The notes under the pieces: model-generated
Seen by the model: only the letters and a program-made list of their open reading frames with translations
Databases searched by the model: none
What the model was told of the DNA's origin: nothing
Translations under genes and position numbers: made by a program
Shown here: positions 1 through 28,291 of the stretch, piece by piece
Numbering within the stretch: position 1 is the stretch's first letter
Layout: each line of letters opens with the position of its first letter
DNA from: Symsagittifera roscoffensis
Taxonomy: Eukaryota > Xenacoelomorpha > Acoela > Convolutidae
Direction: 5' to 3'
Assembly: GCF_963678635.1 (NCBI RefSeq)
Contig: NC_087063.1
Location: 43,104,759 to 43,168,758, forward strand
Length of the DNA stretch: 64,000 nt

Positions 1-16933
<16,933 letters not shown>

Positions 16934-17182
16934 TTATGGGTGCTCTTCAGATAACATTTGATAGTTTTTACAGTTTTACTCAATGCGGATACTGAAAAAG
17001 GAGGAGACGGCTCTGGACAAATGTTTCATTTCAGTTCATGACATTTTAGTGACCACCAAAAACTGCCACCATCTTCCCATATGATCTAGCGCCATTTTAA
17101 AAGTCTGATCTAGGTTTTCAACGAAAAGAACATTCAAAACTGTACTCGTTTAGCTTTAAATAAACAGTTATGATGACAGAAT
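16934..17182. other. Receptor A 3' flank
   Basis: AT-rich, presumably the 3' untranslated region and intergenic spacer. An AATAAA-like signal (TTTAAATAAACAG) lies near 17155. It ends at the hAT-like miniature element. Confidence 0.4.
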
Positions 17183-17619
17183 CAGGGGCGGATTTAGGGG
17201 GGGGGGGGGGGGGCGGGGGGGGCGGACGTCTTTCCCTCAGGGATTCGACCCCCTGCCGACCCAAAGGGTCCCCCCTTTGATACTTTTTCAGAAATCCATT
17301 TTTGGCCGAATAACCCTAAAATTTTTCTAAAGGCGCCTTTGGCGCCAATATATACTAACTTTGAGGGGGAGCGCGCGCCAAAAAAAACGCGATTTTTTGT
17401 CAAAATTTTTCAAAAAGTGCCCAAAAACGGCTTTTTTTACTGTTTTTTCAAAAATTTGCCTGCGGCGCAGAAAATTTTGCCGAAATGGGGGCAAAAAAGT
17501 GCTTTGGGAGAGCTCGAAAAATCAATTTGGTCCACCTAAAAAAAAAAGGTCGTCAAAATTTTCGATTTTTTTTGAAAATCCGCCCCCCCCCCCTCGAGAA
17601 AATCCTAGATCCGCCCCTG
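17183..17619. mobile_element. hAT-like miniature inverted-repeat element, copy 1 (437 bp)
   Basis: Ends are CAGGGGCGGATTTAGG and CCTAGATCCGCCCCTG, nearly perfect terminal inverted repeats of 16 bp starting with CAGGG as in hAT elements. Flanks ACAGAAT and ACAGAAG suggest a slightly altered target duplication of hAT length. There is a long G run just inside the left end and a C run inside the right end, and an internal GGCGCC-TTT-GGCGCC hairpin. No coding capacity. The right portion is copied at 24737-25087. Confidence 0.8.
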
Positions 17620-20600
17620 ACAGAAGTGAATTATTTTTATATTGGCCGTGTTGATTGTTATTGTTCCGAAAGAAGCAGATTCTTTCGGTTCGGATGGAAT
17701 TTCTTTAAAAAAAAATAGCAAGTTTTTCACTGGATATTTTTGCCAAAATTTATCTATTAAGCCTGAAAGATATAAATTTCTTGAGCACAAAACATATTTC
17801 AGCGAATTTGATTGCCAAAATTTTGCTTCAAACATTCTTAACGACATTCGGGACATTCACGATCTGATTTTTTATTTACAAACTAAATCAATTTCTTAAA
17901 AAATCAAATTCGGCACAAAATTTGAACTATTTTCATTTGAACGACTAAATCATATATTTTTTTCGAAACAAAGCTAACAAAAAGTATAAAAAAACGGTTT
18001 TGCTATCTAATAACTTTGCTCTCACAAAATTGTATGGCAAAAATGTGTTAATTTAATATGCAATGGTTTTTCCGGATATCCGATTATATTTTTTTTCCAT
18101 CTATCCGGGATTTTTTTTGATTTTGGCTATCAAGTAAATAACTGAATTACTGCAGTATTAAAAGAGTGTTTGGAGAAAAAAGCGGGGAGCACCCGTCAAA
18201 AAAGGGACAAAACAGCAATTCAATTGACTCTGACAAAAAATTGTCAAAAATTGATCATTTTATCGCTTAGAGATGATAGCGTAAATTGGTTTGATCGAAA
18301 AAAAGTAAGGCGAATATTCGATTGATTAAAAGCAATTCTTCTTGCAGAGTATGAGGGTCTATAATTTACCTGACGGTAGGGGCTATAATGACAGAAAACA
18401 TATTTTTTAATTGATATAAAATGTTTTTTTGTAGCAGTTGATTTTTGTTTTGAACGAATAGACATTTTTTTGGCTATCAGGGAAGAACAAAAGATTAAGG
18501 CTATCCGAAAACGAAAAGTTTTTAGGCACTCCGAGAACATTTTTTTTCGGCTTTCCATAAATGTCAATCAGAAGCGAGTCTTGAAATTAAAACAATTTCA
18601 ACCTTTTCAATTTTGCAATGAAATTTGGAGGATAAAAATTGTATTAAACTCTATTGTATAATTGAAATTTTGTTTGATAGACTGCATAAACGGTTTTTAT
18701 CAAATTTTATTTGATAGATTGAATAAACAAAAAGCGCAGTTGCCAAAAGCGTGCGAGAATTTGAGCAAGTACTGCTAGCATTTGTGCGACACCAGTGATT
18801 TCATTAAGCAATCTAAATATTAACCTAAGTGATTTTAAATCTTGTTTAATTTCACTCTTCTCGGTCAATTTGTTTTTTTTTTTGGAAAATTTTAAATTAA
18901 AAAACACTCATTTTTCAAATTGTTGTTCAAAAATTGGTTTATTTGAAATTTCGCAATAAAACATTCGATCGATATAGCTTCGCCTAATTTGCGTCGTAGT
19001 TGAGTGGTCAGTTGAAATTAAATCAAGTATCTTTTATGAAAAAAAAATTCTAACAGTCTAAGCATCTGGTTAACCACGTTTTCTATCATAAAGATCATTT
19101 ATCCACGAGGGATAGGACCAACATACGAGCTGTACAGCTCATCACGGCAAACCGCTGTTGTGCCCCAGTCCTTCATAACCAGTCCTTCCACGTTCCACCC
19201 AATTGTGATACCCTTTTTACAAAAAAAGTTGCCTAACATTTTATGTCAACCCGGTTTTACTGGTCACCAAAAATTATTTTAGCTTTTTGTTAATTTTTTT
19301 TTAAAAAAAACTTATTTTACCAGAACTATTTGGCAGCTATATCAACAAATAGCAGTTTCACAATTCCTAAGAAAACTTTTAAACACCTCTTTCTTGAAGC
19401 AAAATCTCTTATCGCAGAAGTGCTCATGGAGCAAGCATTTGACTACATTGCCCAGTCCTTGAAGAGCACGCAAGTGCAAACCTTGGGGGCCATTTGAAGT
19501 TCTTGTGTGGCGCTTGCCTGGTTCAGGTTGGAGGTAGAACCTATTGAACTTACGTTTTCATCACATATTACAGGTTTTCAGATTCCCTGCTTCTTTGTGA
19601 AACTGAATCTGAGTGATGGCCATTCAATTGCCAGGGAAACAATAAGGGCTTCAATTGGTTTTGTTCCATTAATTCAGATTGTAAAAGTTGACCGCTTTTA
19701 GCCTTGTCTAATTTGCTGTGTAGTAGTGAGCTCGGTTGAGAATGAATTGCGTCTTTTTTGCGTCTAACTATCAGTTTTAACAGTCGGCACAGTTTACTCC
19801 GTTTTTTATCATAACTACTTATTCCACCCAACTGTGACGCCAAACACGCAAGAAAGTTGAGCACAATTACAATCCATTTATCAAATCTAGCTGTGAAGCT
19901 ATTGCAAAACTTATATCTGGTTGATTCTGGTCACCAAACGTTATTGTGGCCACCTTAACTTGAAAAACTATTGACAATGACCCGATTAAATTTGCAGTTT
20001 TGCTCGTCAGTGATTTAAAAGTTCGTACGAAAATTTTTAAATACCCTTTTCCAAGCACAATCTTCTCGCTAAATTGCTCATGGACCAAACACTTTGCTAC
20101 AACTGGATCTGAAAAGATGCAAAAACTATCATTTTTGAAAAAAAATCATTGTTTTTGGTTTATAAACAAGACTGTTCGAATCAGGGACAAGGTTGTTGAA
20201 CGCTTAGACTGCGCTCTTAGCTCTCTAAGGTTCTTTTTGGAATATATTGATCAATTAGTTGCCTTAATTCAATTTGGAAAAATTTTTTGAGCCGGAACAA
20301 ATTGACTTTCTCCTCAATATTTAGAGGAAAAAAATGGAGTTTTTCCGCCCGTTAACTGCCCGTTATTGCCAATTTTATAACATCCAGGAAACGTATTGCA
20401 AGTGAAGTATCTTTTTTGTTATAAGCGTCAATTTTTTCAGATGATAAAACAAATCTCGTCAAAAATTTTCAGTCATTGTTTCAAAAATGTACAAGATAAA
20501 AAGGTCCATACCTGAGAATCTTAGACAGAACAGGATGTTTTAAAATTGACTTTGTACTCATTTATAAAAAAACTTCAGTTTTGATAATGTTGATTTAAAG

Positions 20601-21391
20601 TCGGAAAAGTTGAGCAGTTTTAGCAATTTCTTACATAGCATCATCAAAACATTTAATTGTAAAATCAAAAGAATCAGAAAGATATTTTTCCTTGGCATTC
20701 TTTGGATCTCTTTAATTTTAATTTTATTTGAAGTTGAAATTTTTTATGATTTTGCAGAGTTATTTGGACATTATGGTTCGAGTTTGTTTCAGTTTTGTGA
20801 AATGACAAACAATGGGACTGACAATTGAAGATGATATGGCCCTCAAATAACTGTTCAAAGTTCGATCCGCGCGAGATGAATAATTCTGACCCGATAAAGA
20901 TTATTTAGTCACCATTTATTGAAAAAAAACAACAACTACTTCAAAAGACGCCCTTTAATCAAATCAAATACGCTTTTTTCTATCGGATTCAAAGGTATTA
21001 TTTGTTTATAATGACATTTAAAAGAATATGAATGGATAGTCAAATGCTTAAACCAAAATAAATTTCCGAACTAACTGCTGAGAAACATTTTAAAGATATT
21101 CATTATATCAAATTTCAAAACAAACGTAGGTTTACAGGCGATCAGAAATTGTTTTGGTCATCGAAAACAATTACCCTGGCTTCAAATTCTCATGACAATA
21201 ATTTGCGCCTGACTCTGCTAAAAACTAACATGCACTAATTTTGTTGCATCAGCTCGTATCTTTGTCAAAAAATCGTTTGAAAAAATCGATCATAAAAAAA
21301 ATCAAAGAGTTTGCTTCTTTAATTGACATTTCTACTCCGTGAAAATTTTGGTTTAGTTTGTACTAGTTATATGCAATCCTAGTTATAACTT
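17620..21391. other. Upstream region of receptor B: AT-rich, no supported gene
   Basis: Non-coding-looking DNA with many short frames but no family signature. Two internal segments (about 19200-19450 and 19790-20100) resemble each other weakly, sharing GGTCACCAAA, AGCACAATCT-like and CTCATGGA landmarks. About 550 bp (near 18925-19480) are present here but absent from the duplicate unit. A promoter for receptor B is expected near the right end, but no TATA box or initiator stands out. Confidence 0.4.
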
Positions 21392-24314
21392 ATGATAATG
21401 ATAACTCCCGACTACTGGTACTGTGACGACCTGCAGAATGCGTCATTCATGGAGAGAGTGGAGCAGTGGGATGAGATTCTGGAGATGAAGTACCACATTC
21501 AGATCCCCATCATGGACGAACACACCTGCAACACACTCAATGTACTCCTGTACCTAGTCATCATCTCGGGCGCATTCGGGGTGAGTGCTCATATAACCTA
21601 GAAATTATATAGCTACATATTGTGCCGTAGCTAAATAATTAACATAACATTTTCAAAAGATCACCAACCTAATAGTAGCTCGCCATTAAATGATTCTAAG
21701 ATGCGGTTTCAAGTGTTTACACCGCCCTTTTCTCTCATGTTTAGATATCATGCACACAAACAAAACCGGTTGCATAAAAATTTTATTTTGCTCAAAAGTT
21801 TTGGACTGCAGCCATTTATTCAAGTTTTTGATTTTCAATTTTCGTTTCTATTCGGAGATTTTTTCGCCTGATGAAGAATCCTGAATTTCACATATCTGCT
21901 GATCGCAGGTCGCTCTATCATGGAACTGAAAGTTGTTAACTTCTCTTTTCTAATGGGGCGATTGCCTCATAGTCTTTTTACTCGGCTCATTTCACCCACT
22001 TTTCCTTCTAACTATAGTCTATTAACCAGAAATTTCATCACGACTTTTTTGCTCGACACTGGCACCCTTTCTTGCCACTCGAAATAATGCCGATAAAGTT
22101 TGATTTTGGTAAACTATGAAATTTTTTATCAGCTTTTTGAAAGGTTGTCAATTTCAGACACTGGTCAACTTCATCATCTGTTGCGCGTATGCTCTCAAGT
22201 ACCTCAAAGACTCCTCCATGTTCAGCCAGAGTGATGTGCTCATTTCCAGCATGGGCGTGTTGGACTTTGTCAGTGCCATGATGCTTATGGTGGGCACATC
22301 TCTCTTTGCCAATCAACCCACCAACGTGCACAATTCATTAGTGGAAGTGAGCTGCACTTTCATCTACGCAGGTGAGGCGGTTTTTGAAACTTAAAAAAGA
22401 AATGAAATGATTGCGACTAATGACTACAGTTTGGCTAATGATGACATAAGTTTTTCAAATCGAATTTGATGATGTCAGTGAAAATTGTTCATAAGCTTAC
22501 AGCTCTCATTATTATTTTTTTTCTGGCACTTTCTATCGAATTTAGTAAAGCTGAACTGTAATCTAAAACTATACAAGAAGTCTTCATTTCTGTAACAGTG
22601 TCCAAATTAGACCCGCGACTGAAGTTGAACTTACGCGTCTAAAATTTGGCTGGATAATATTAACGGTAATGAAAGAAAACGGCTCAGAAATAAGTTAAGA
22701 TACACGCAAGACTAATGAGAGTGCGTAACCGGCGCAATCATCATGAAGCTGATTGGTTGTCAGCGATCATTACCAGAAGGCGAATGCGGAAGAAAGTAAA
22801 ATTTGGGAGTAAAAAGTATTTTTTCATTTTTTTCTTTCTTATGAACGCTTAAAACAACACGTTTGCCCGTTTGCCATCAGAATTGACTGACAGATGTCAG
22901 CAATCTGTAGATCTTTTTTCTAGGCTACACTCTTGGCAGTCGGACTACATACTTGATGATGTTGCTGATAGCTGTGACTAGATACGTGGCCTTATGCAGA
23001 CCCCAAGACTACTACACGTGGTTCTCAAGGCCCAAATTGTTAGTCATTTTTCTTTTGTTTTTTGCATCTAAAATATCTATAACAACAGCAAGGACAGATT
23101 TGGTCTTTTTCGGATGGTTTCGGACATATTTCAACCCCCATTATGTTACAAAAAATATCACAGGTGAATTGTCTTTTTCATATTTTATCTTTGTTCGCAG
23201 GGCGTCAAAACTTTTCAGAATTTAAAGAAGTGGTTGATTAAAAAAAGTCGAGTTCGGCTTGAATGAAAACAAAACCATTTCAAGTATAAATGTGCGGTCA
23301 GATTCTTCGAAAGTGAGAACAACAGAGGTATTGAGAGTAAATTGCCGGAATAGCCATGCGTTAGTGCTAACTCTTTCTTTCGGAACAAAAACATAACCAT
23401 GTCCCTAAAATCTACATGGGGAACACGTGTTTATAGGTCTTAAATTTTTTCGAAAAAACATTACAGAATGTTCATTTTACTTTGAAGCGATTCACAGAAA
23501 TCGCGGGACTCGTTTTTCTTATTTGCTCTTTTTCCAAGGGTTTTAAATATCATGCTCGAACCTCGCTTTATTGCAGGAACTTCTACTTGGCCCTTCTGCT
23601 TGCTGTGTCGTTAGGCCAAATGAGCGTGCAGCAGTTGGTCTCATGCCACTTACCAATGAGTTGGTTCAATCTCTTAGGAGGAGACAGTTTGGCAGAGAAG
23701 GTGGAGAGGTCGCACGCCCACTATAACATGTTCAAGGTAAGCTAACTGCAAGTGCGCCACATAGTGTCCAGCTGATTGAGAACGAAAGTTTATGCAGACA
23801 TTTTTTTTGGATCTCGTTAGCATTTTCTCCGCCTATAATAGTTTTATAAGTTCCACCTTTAAATGGAATAATTCAACGGTTGCACATACGACTTTGTATC
23901 TTGGAGCGAGTTTCCATCATTTATGATATGGTTGGAGGGGTTAGTTAACAAGATTCGTTTTCCAAAATGCTCACAAAGTACACCTGCATTCAATAAAACT
24001 GCTTTTTTGATTGTCATAATGGTTTGGTTTGAAGTAAGATTTCATTTTCGTTTCAGCAACTGTGGCAAATAAACGCGTTTGAGAAATTCGGACTTGTTAT
24101 TTTGACCCTCTCAATTATCACCACTCTGTACATAAAAATAATCAACCACATAAACTTTGTCACTCCAACCCAGCTTGCTAATTCAGACGACGCAGCCCAA
24201 ATGCGATCAATCAGAAGAACATTTATTATCTACCTTGTTTACCTGTACCTCATCATGTTTCCCCAAACTGGAATGGAACTATTCTTCACTTACGAGTTCC
24301 TCACACAACATGAC
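21392..24314 (+). CDS. Receptor B: 7TM receptor, exons 1-5, lacking its own last exon
   Basis: Exons at 21392-21580, 22158-22371, 22924-23038, 23577-23736 and 24057-24314, all GT-AG, phases 0/1/2/0/0; 312 codons without a stop. Start chosen at the ATG giving MIMITPDYWYCDD. TM1 is LNVLLYLVIISGAFGTLVNF, TM2 has the conserved aspartate in SSMGVLDFVSAM, and TM3 ends IAVTRYVALCRP (TRY at the DRY position). TM4 (FYLALLLAVSLGQMSVQQL), TM5 (FGLVILTLSIITTLYI) and TM6 (TFIIYLVYLYLIMFP) follow. TM7 is missing because the duplicated block ends in intron 5. Exon 3 is ended at donor GTTAGT; reading further would add an eighth membrane segment and break the frame. It could splice to the exon at 46664, whose phase fits, or be a truncated copy. 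Near-identical to receptor C. Confidence 0.8.
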
Positions 24315-24736
24315 GTTAGTTCCAAATTTTCTACTTTTCACTTCCTTTATGTTAAAACTTTTTTTCGTTTTTTTTAAACAAATTTCAACAAAACTTGAAC
24401 TTTACGTTTTCATAAAGGAGACTTTTCTTTTGAAAACACCCTTGCCATTCCACCTCTAAGAATGATACATCAATATATGGCTCAGCAAAGTTTGAAAATT
24501 CAGCAGAAGATATCTTAAGGAAAATATCTTAAGGAAAACTTAATCAAACACTTAATTAGGTTAACATTATAATAAAACAATCGCAGTTATTTTAAAAGCT
24601 AGTCTCAAAGACCCGTTTTTAATAGAGATGTCATTGAAAAAGCGTTCTCATGGATCCCGCAATTATAGTCGTTTCTCATTTAGATTAAAAACACGCTTGA
24701 AGAAAAGTGGTCTTACCAAATGAACTAAATTATACA
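24315..24736. other. Receptor B intron 5 remnant
   Basis: Nearly identical to 45852-46273 of receptor C intron 5 and ends at the duplication junction. No exon 6 follows in this unit. Confidence 0.7.
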
Positions 24737-25087
24737 GTCCCCCCTTTGATACTTTTTCAGAAATCCATTTTTGGCCGAATGACCCTAAAATTTTTCTAAG
24801 GCGCCTTTGGCGCCAATATATACTAACTTTGAGGGGGAGCGCGCGCCAAAAAAAACGCGATTTTTTTGTCAAAATTTTTCAAAAAGTGCCCAAAAACGGC
24901 TTTTTTGACTGTTTTTTCAAAAATTTGCCTGCGGCGCAGAAAATTTTGCCGAAATGGGGGCAAAAAAGTGCTTTGGGAGAGCTCGAAAAATCAATTTGGT
25001 CCACCTAAAAAAAAAAAAAGGTCGTCAAAATTTTCGATTTTTTTTGAAAATCCGCCCCCCCTCGAGAAAATCCTAGATCCGCCCCTG
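24737..25087. mobile_element. hAT-like miniature element, copy 2, left end missing
   Basis: Same as 17268-17619, ending CCTAGATCCGCCCCTG. The left inverted repeat is absent because the segmental duplication starts inside the element. Confidence 0.85.
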
Positions 25088-28000
25088 ACAGAAGTGAATT
25101 ATTTTTATATTGGCCGTGTTGATTGTTATTGTTCCGAAAGAAGCAGATTCTTTCGGTTCGGATGGAATTTCTTTAAAAAAAAATAGCAAGTTTTTCACTG
25201 GATATTTTTGCCAAAATTTATCTATTAAGCCTGAAAGATATAAATTTCTTGAGCACAAAACATATTTCAGCGAATTTGATTGCCAAAATTTTGCTTCAAA
25301 CATTCTTAACGACATTCGGGACATTCACGATCTGATTTTTTATTTACAAACTAAATCAATTTCTTAAAAAATCAAATTCGGCACAAAATTTGAACTATTT
25401 TCATTTGAACGACTAAATCATATATTTTTTTCGAAACAAAGCTAACAAAAAGTATAAAAAAACGGTTTTGCTATCTAATAACTTTGCTCTCACAAAATTG
25501 TATGGCAAAAATGTGTTAATTTAATATGCAATGGTTTTTCCGGATATCCGATTATATTTTTTTTCCATCTATCCGGGATTTTTTTTGATTTTGGCTATCA
25601 AGTAAATAACTGAATTACTGCAGTATTAAAAGAGTGTTTGGAGAAAAAAGCGGGGAGCACCCGTCAAAAAAGGGACAAAACAGCAATTCAATTGACTCTG
25701 ACAAAAAATTGTCAAAAATTGATCATTGTATCGCTTAGAGATGATAGCGTAAATTGGTTTGATCGAAAAAAAGTAAGGCGAATATTCGATTGATTAAAAG
25801 CAATTCTTCTTGCAGAGTATGAGGGTCTATAATTTACCTGACGGTAGGGGCTATAATGACAGAAAACATATTTTTTAATTGATATAAAATGTTTTTTTGT
25901 AGCAGTTGATTTTTGTTTTGAACGAATAGACATTTTTTTGGCTATCAGGGAAGAAAAAAAGATTAAGGCTATCCGAAAACGAAAAGTTTTTAGGCACTCC
26001 GAGAACATTTTTTTTCGGCTTTCCATAAATGTCAATCAGAAGCGAGTCTTGAAATTAAAACAATTTCAACCTTTTCAATTTTGCAATGAAATTTGGAGGA
26101 TAAAAATTGTATTAAACTCTATTGTATAATTGAAATTTTGTTTGATAGACTGCATAAACGGTTTTTATCAAATTTTATTTGATAGATTGAATAAACAAAA
26201 AGCGCAGTTGCCAAAAGCGTGCGAGAATTTGAGCAACTACTGCTAGCATTTGTGCGACACCAGTGATTTCATTAAGCAATCTAAATATTAACCTAAGTGA
26301 TTTTAAATCTTGTTTAATTTCACTCTTCTCGGTCAATTTGTTTTTTTTTTGTGGAAAACTTTAAATTAAAAAACACTCATTTTTCAAATTGTTGGGGACC
26401 TTGGGGGCCATTTGAAGTTCTTGTGTGGCGCTTGCCTGGTTCAGGTTGGAGGTAGAACCTATTGAACTTACGTTTTCATCACATATTACAGGTTTTCAGA
26501 TTCCCTGCTTCTTTGTGAAACTGAATCTGAGTGATGGCCATTCAATTGCCAGGGAAACAATAAGGGCTTCAATTGGTTTTGTTCCATTAATTCAGATTGT
26601 AAAAGTTGACCGCTTTTAGCCTTGTCTAATTTGCTGTGTAGTAGTGAGCTCGGTTGAGAATGAATTGCGTCTTTTTTGCGTCTAACTATCAGTTTTAACA
26701 GTCGGCACAGTTTACTCCGTTTTTTATCATAACTACTTATTCCACCCAACTGTGACGCCAAACACGCAAGAAAGTTGAGCACAATTACAATCCATTTATC
26801 AAATCTAGCTGTGAAGCTATTGCAAAACTTATATCTGGTTGATTCTGGTCACCAAACGTTATTGTGGCCACCTTAACTTGAAAAACTATTGACAATGACC
26901 CGGTTAAATTTGCAGTTTTGCTCGTCAGTGATTTAAAAGTTCGTACGAAAATTTTTAAATACCCTTTTCCAAGCACAATCTTCTCGCTAAATTGCTCATG
27001 GACCAAACACTTTGCTACAACTGGATCTGAAAAGATGCAAAAACTATCATTTTTGAAAAAAAATCATTGTTTTTGGTTTATAAACAAGACTGTTCGTATC
27101 AGGGACAAGGTTGTTGAACGCTTAGACTGCGCTCTTAGCTCTCTGAGGTTCTTTTTGGAATATATTGATCAATTAGTTGCCTTAATTCAATTTGGAGCCG
27201 GAACAAATTGACTTTCTCCTCAATATTTAGAGGAAAAAAATGGAGTTTTTCCGCCCGTTAACTGCCCGTTATTGCCAATTTTATAACATCCAGGAAACGT
27301 ATTGCAAGTGAAGTATCTTTTTTGTTATAAGCGTCAATTTTTTCAGATGATAAAACAAATCTCGTCAAAAATTTTCAGTCATTGTTTCAAAAATGTACAA
27401 GATAAAAAGGTCCATACCTGAGAATCTTAGACAGAACAGGATGTTTTAAAATTGACTTTGTACTCATTTATAAAAAAAATTCAATTTTGATAATGTTGAT
27501 TTAAAGTCGGAAAAGTTGAGCAGTTTTAGCAATTTCTTACATAGCATCATCAAAACATTTAATTGTAAAATCAAAAGAATCAGAAAGATATTTTTCCTTG
27601 GCATTCTTTGGATCTCTTTAATTTTAATTTTATTTGAAGTTGAAATTTTTTATGATTTTGCAGAGTTATTTGGACATTATGGTTCGAGTTTGTTTCAGTT
27701 TTGTGAAATGACAAACAATGGGACTGACAATTGAAGATGATATGGCCCTCAAATAACTGTTCAAAGTTCGATCAGCGCGAGATGAATAATTCTGACCCGA
27801 TAAAGATTATTTAGTCACCATTTATTGAAAAAAAACAACAACTACTTCAAAAGACGCCCTTTAATCAAATCAAATACGCTTTTTTTCTATCGGATTCAAA
27901 GGTATTATTTGTTTATAATGACATTTAAAAGAATATGAATGGATAGTCAAATGCTTAAACCAAAATAAATTTCCGAACTAACTGCTGAGAAACATTTTAA

Positions 28001-28291
28001 AGATATTCATTATATCAAATTTCAAAACAAACGTAAGTTTACAGGCGATCAGAAATTGTTTTGGTCATCGAAAACAATTACCCTGGCTTCAAATTCTCAT
28101 GACAATAATTTGCGCCTGACTCTGCTAAAAACTAACAATTTTGTTGCATCAGCTCGTATCTTTGTCAAAATATCGTTTGAAAAAGTCGATCATAAAAAAA
28201 ATCAAAGAGTTTGCTTCTTTAATTGACATTTCTACTCGGTGAACATTTTGGTTTAGTTTGTACTAGTTATATGCAATCCTAGTTATAACTT
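25088..28291. other. Upstream region of receptor C, duplicate of the receptor B upstream DNA
   Basis: Same AT-rich non-coding sequence as 17620-21391, with one internal absence near 26395 and scattered substitutions. No additional gene seen. Confidence 0.6.

Larger units (their letters stand above)
17268..24736 (+). repeat. Segmental tandem duplication, unit 1
   Basis: Starts inside the hAT-like element at GTCCCCCCTTTG and ends in receptor intron 5, where the sequence returns to GTCCCCCCTTTG at 24737. It carries receptor B exons 1-5 and about 3.7 kb of upstream DNA. Identity with unit 2 is very high, with only scattered single-base differences by eye. Confidence 0.93.

Noticed and set aside
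17194-17403. Glycine/proline-rich frames in the hAT-like element
   Set aside because: Produced by G and C runs and repeat sequence, and present in each copy of the element; not a gene.
22924-23163. Apparent one-base frameshift making receptor B a pseudogene
   Set aside because: The differing base falls after the GTTAGT donor that gives a seven-segment protein and correct phase, so it is intronic.
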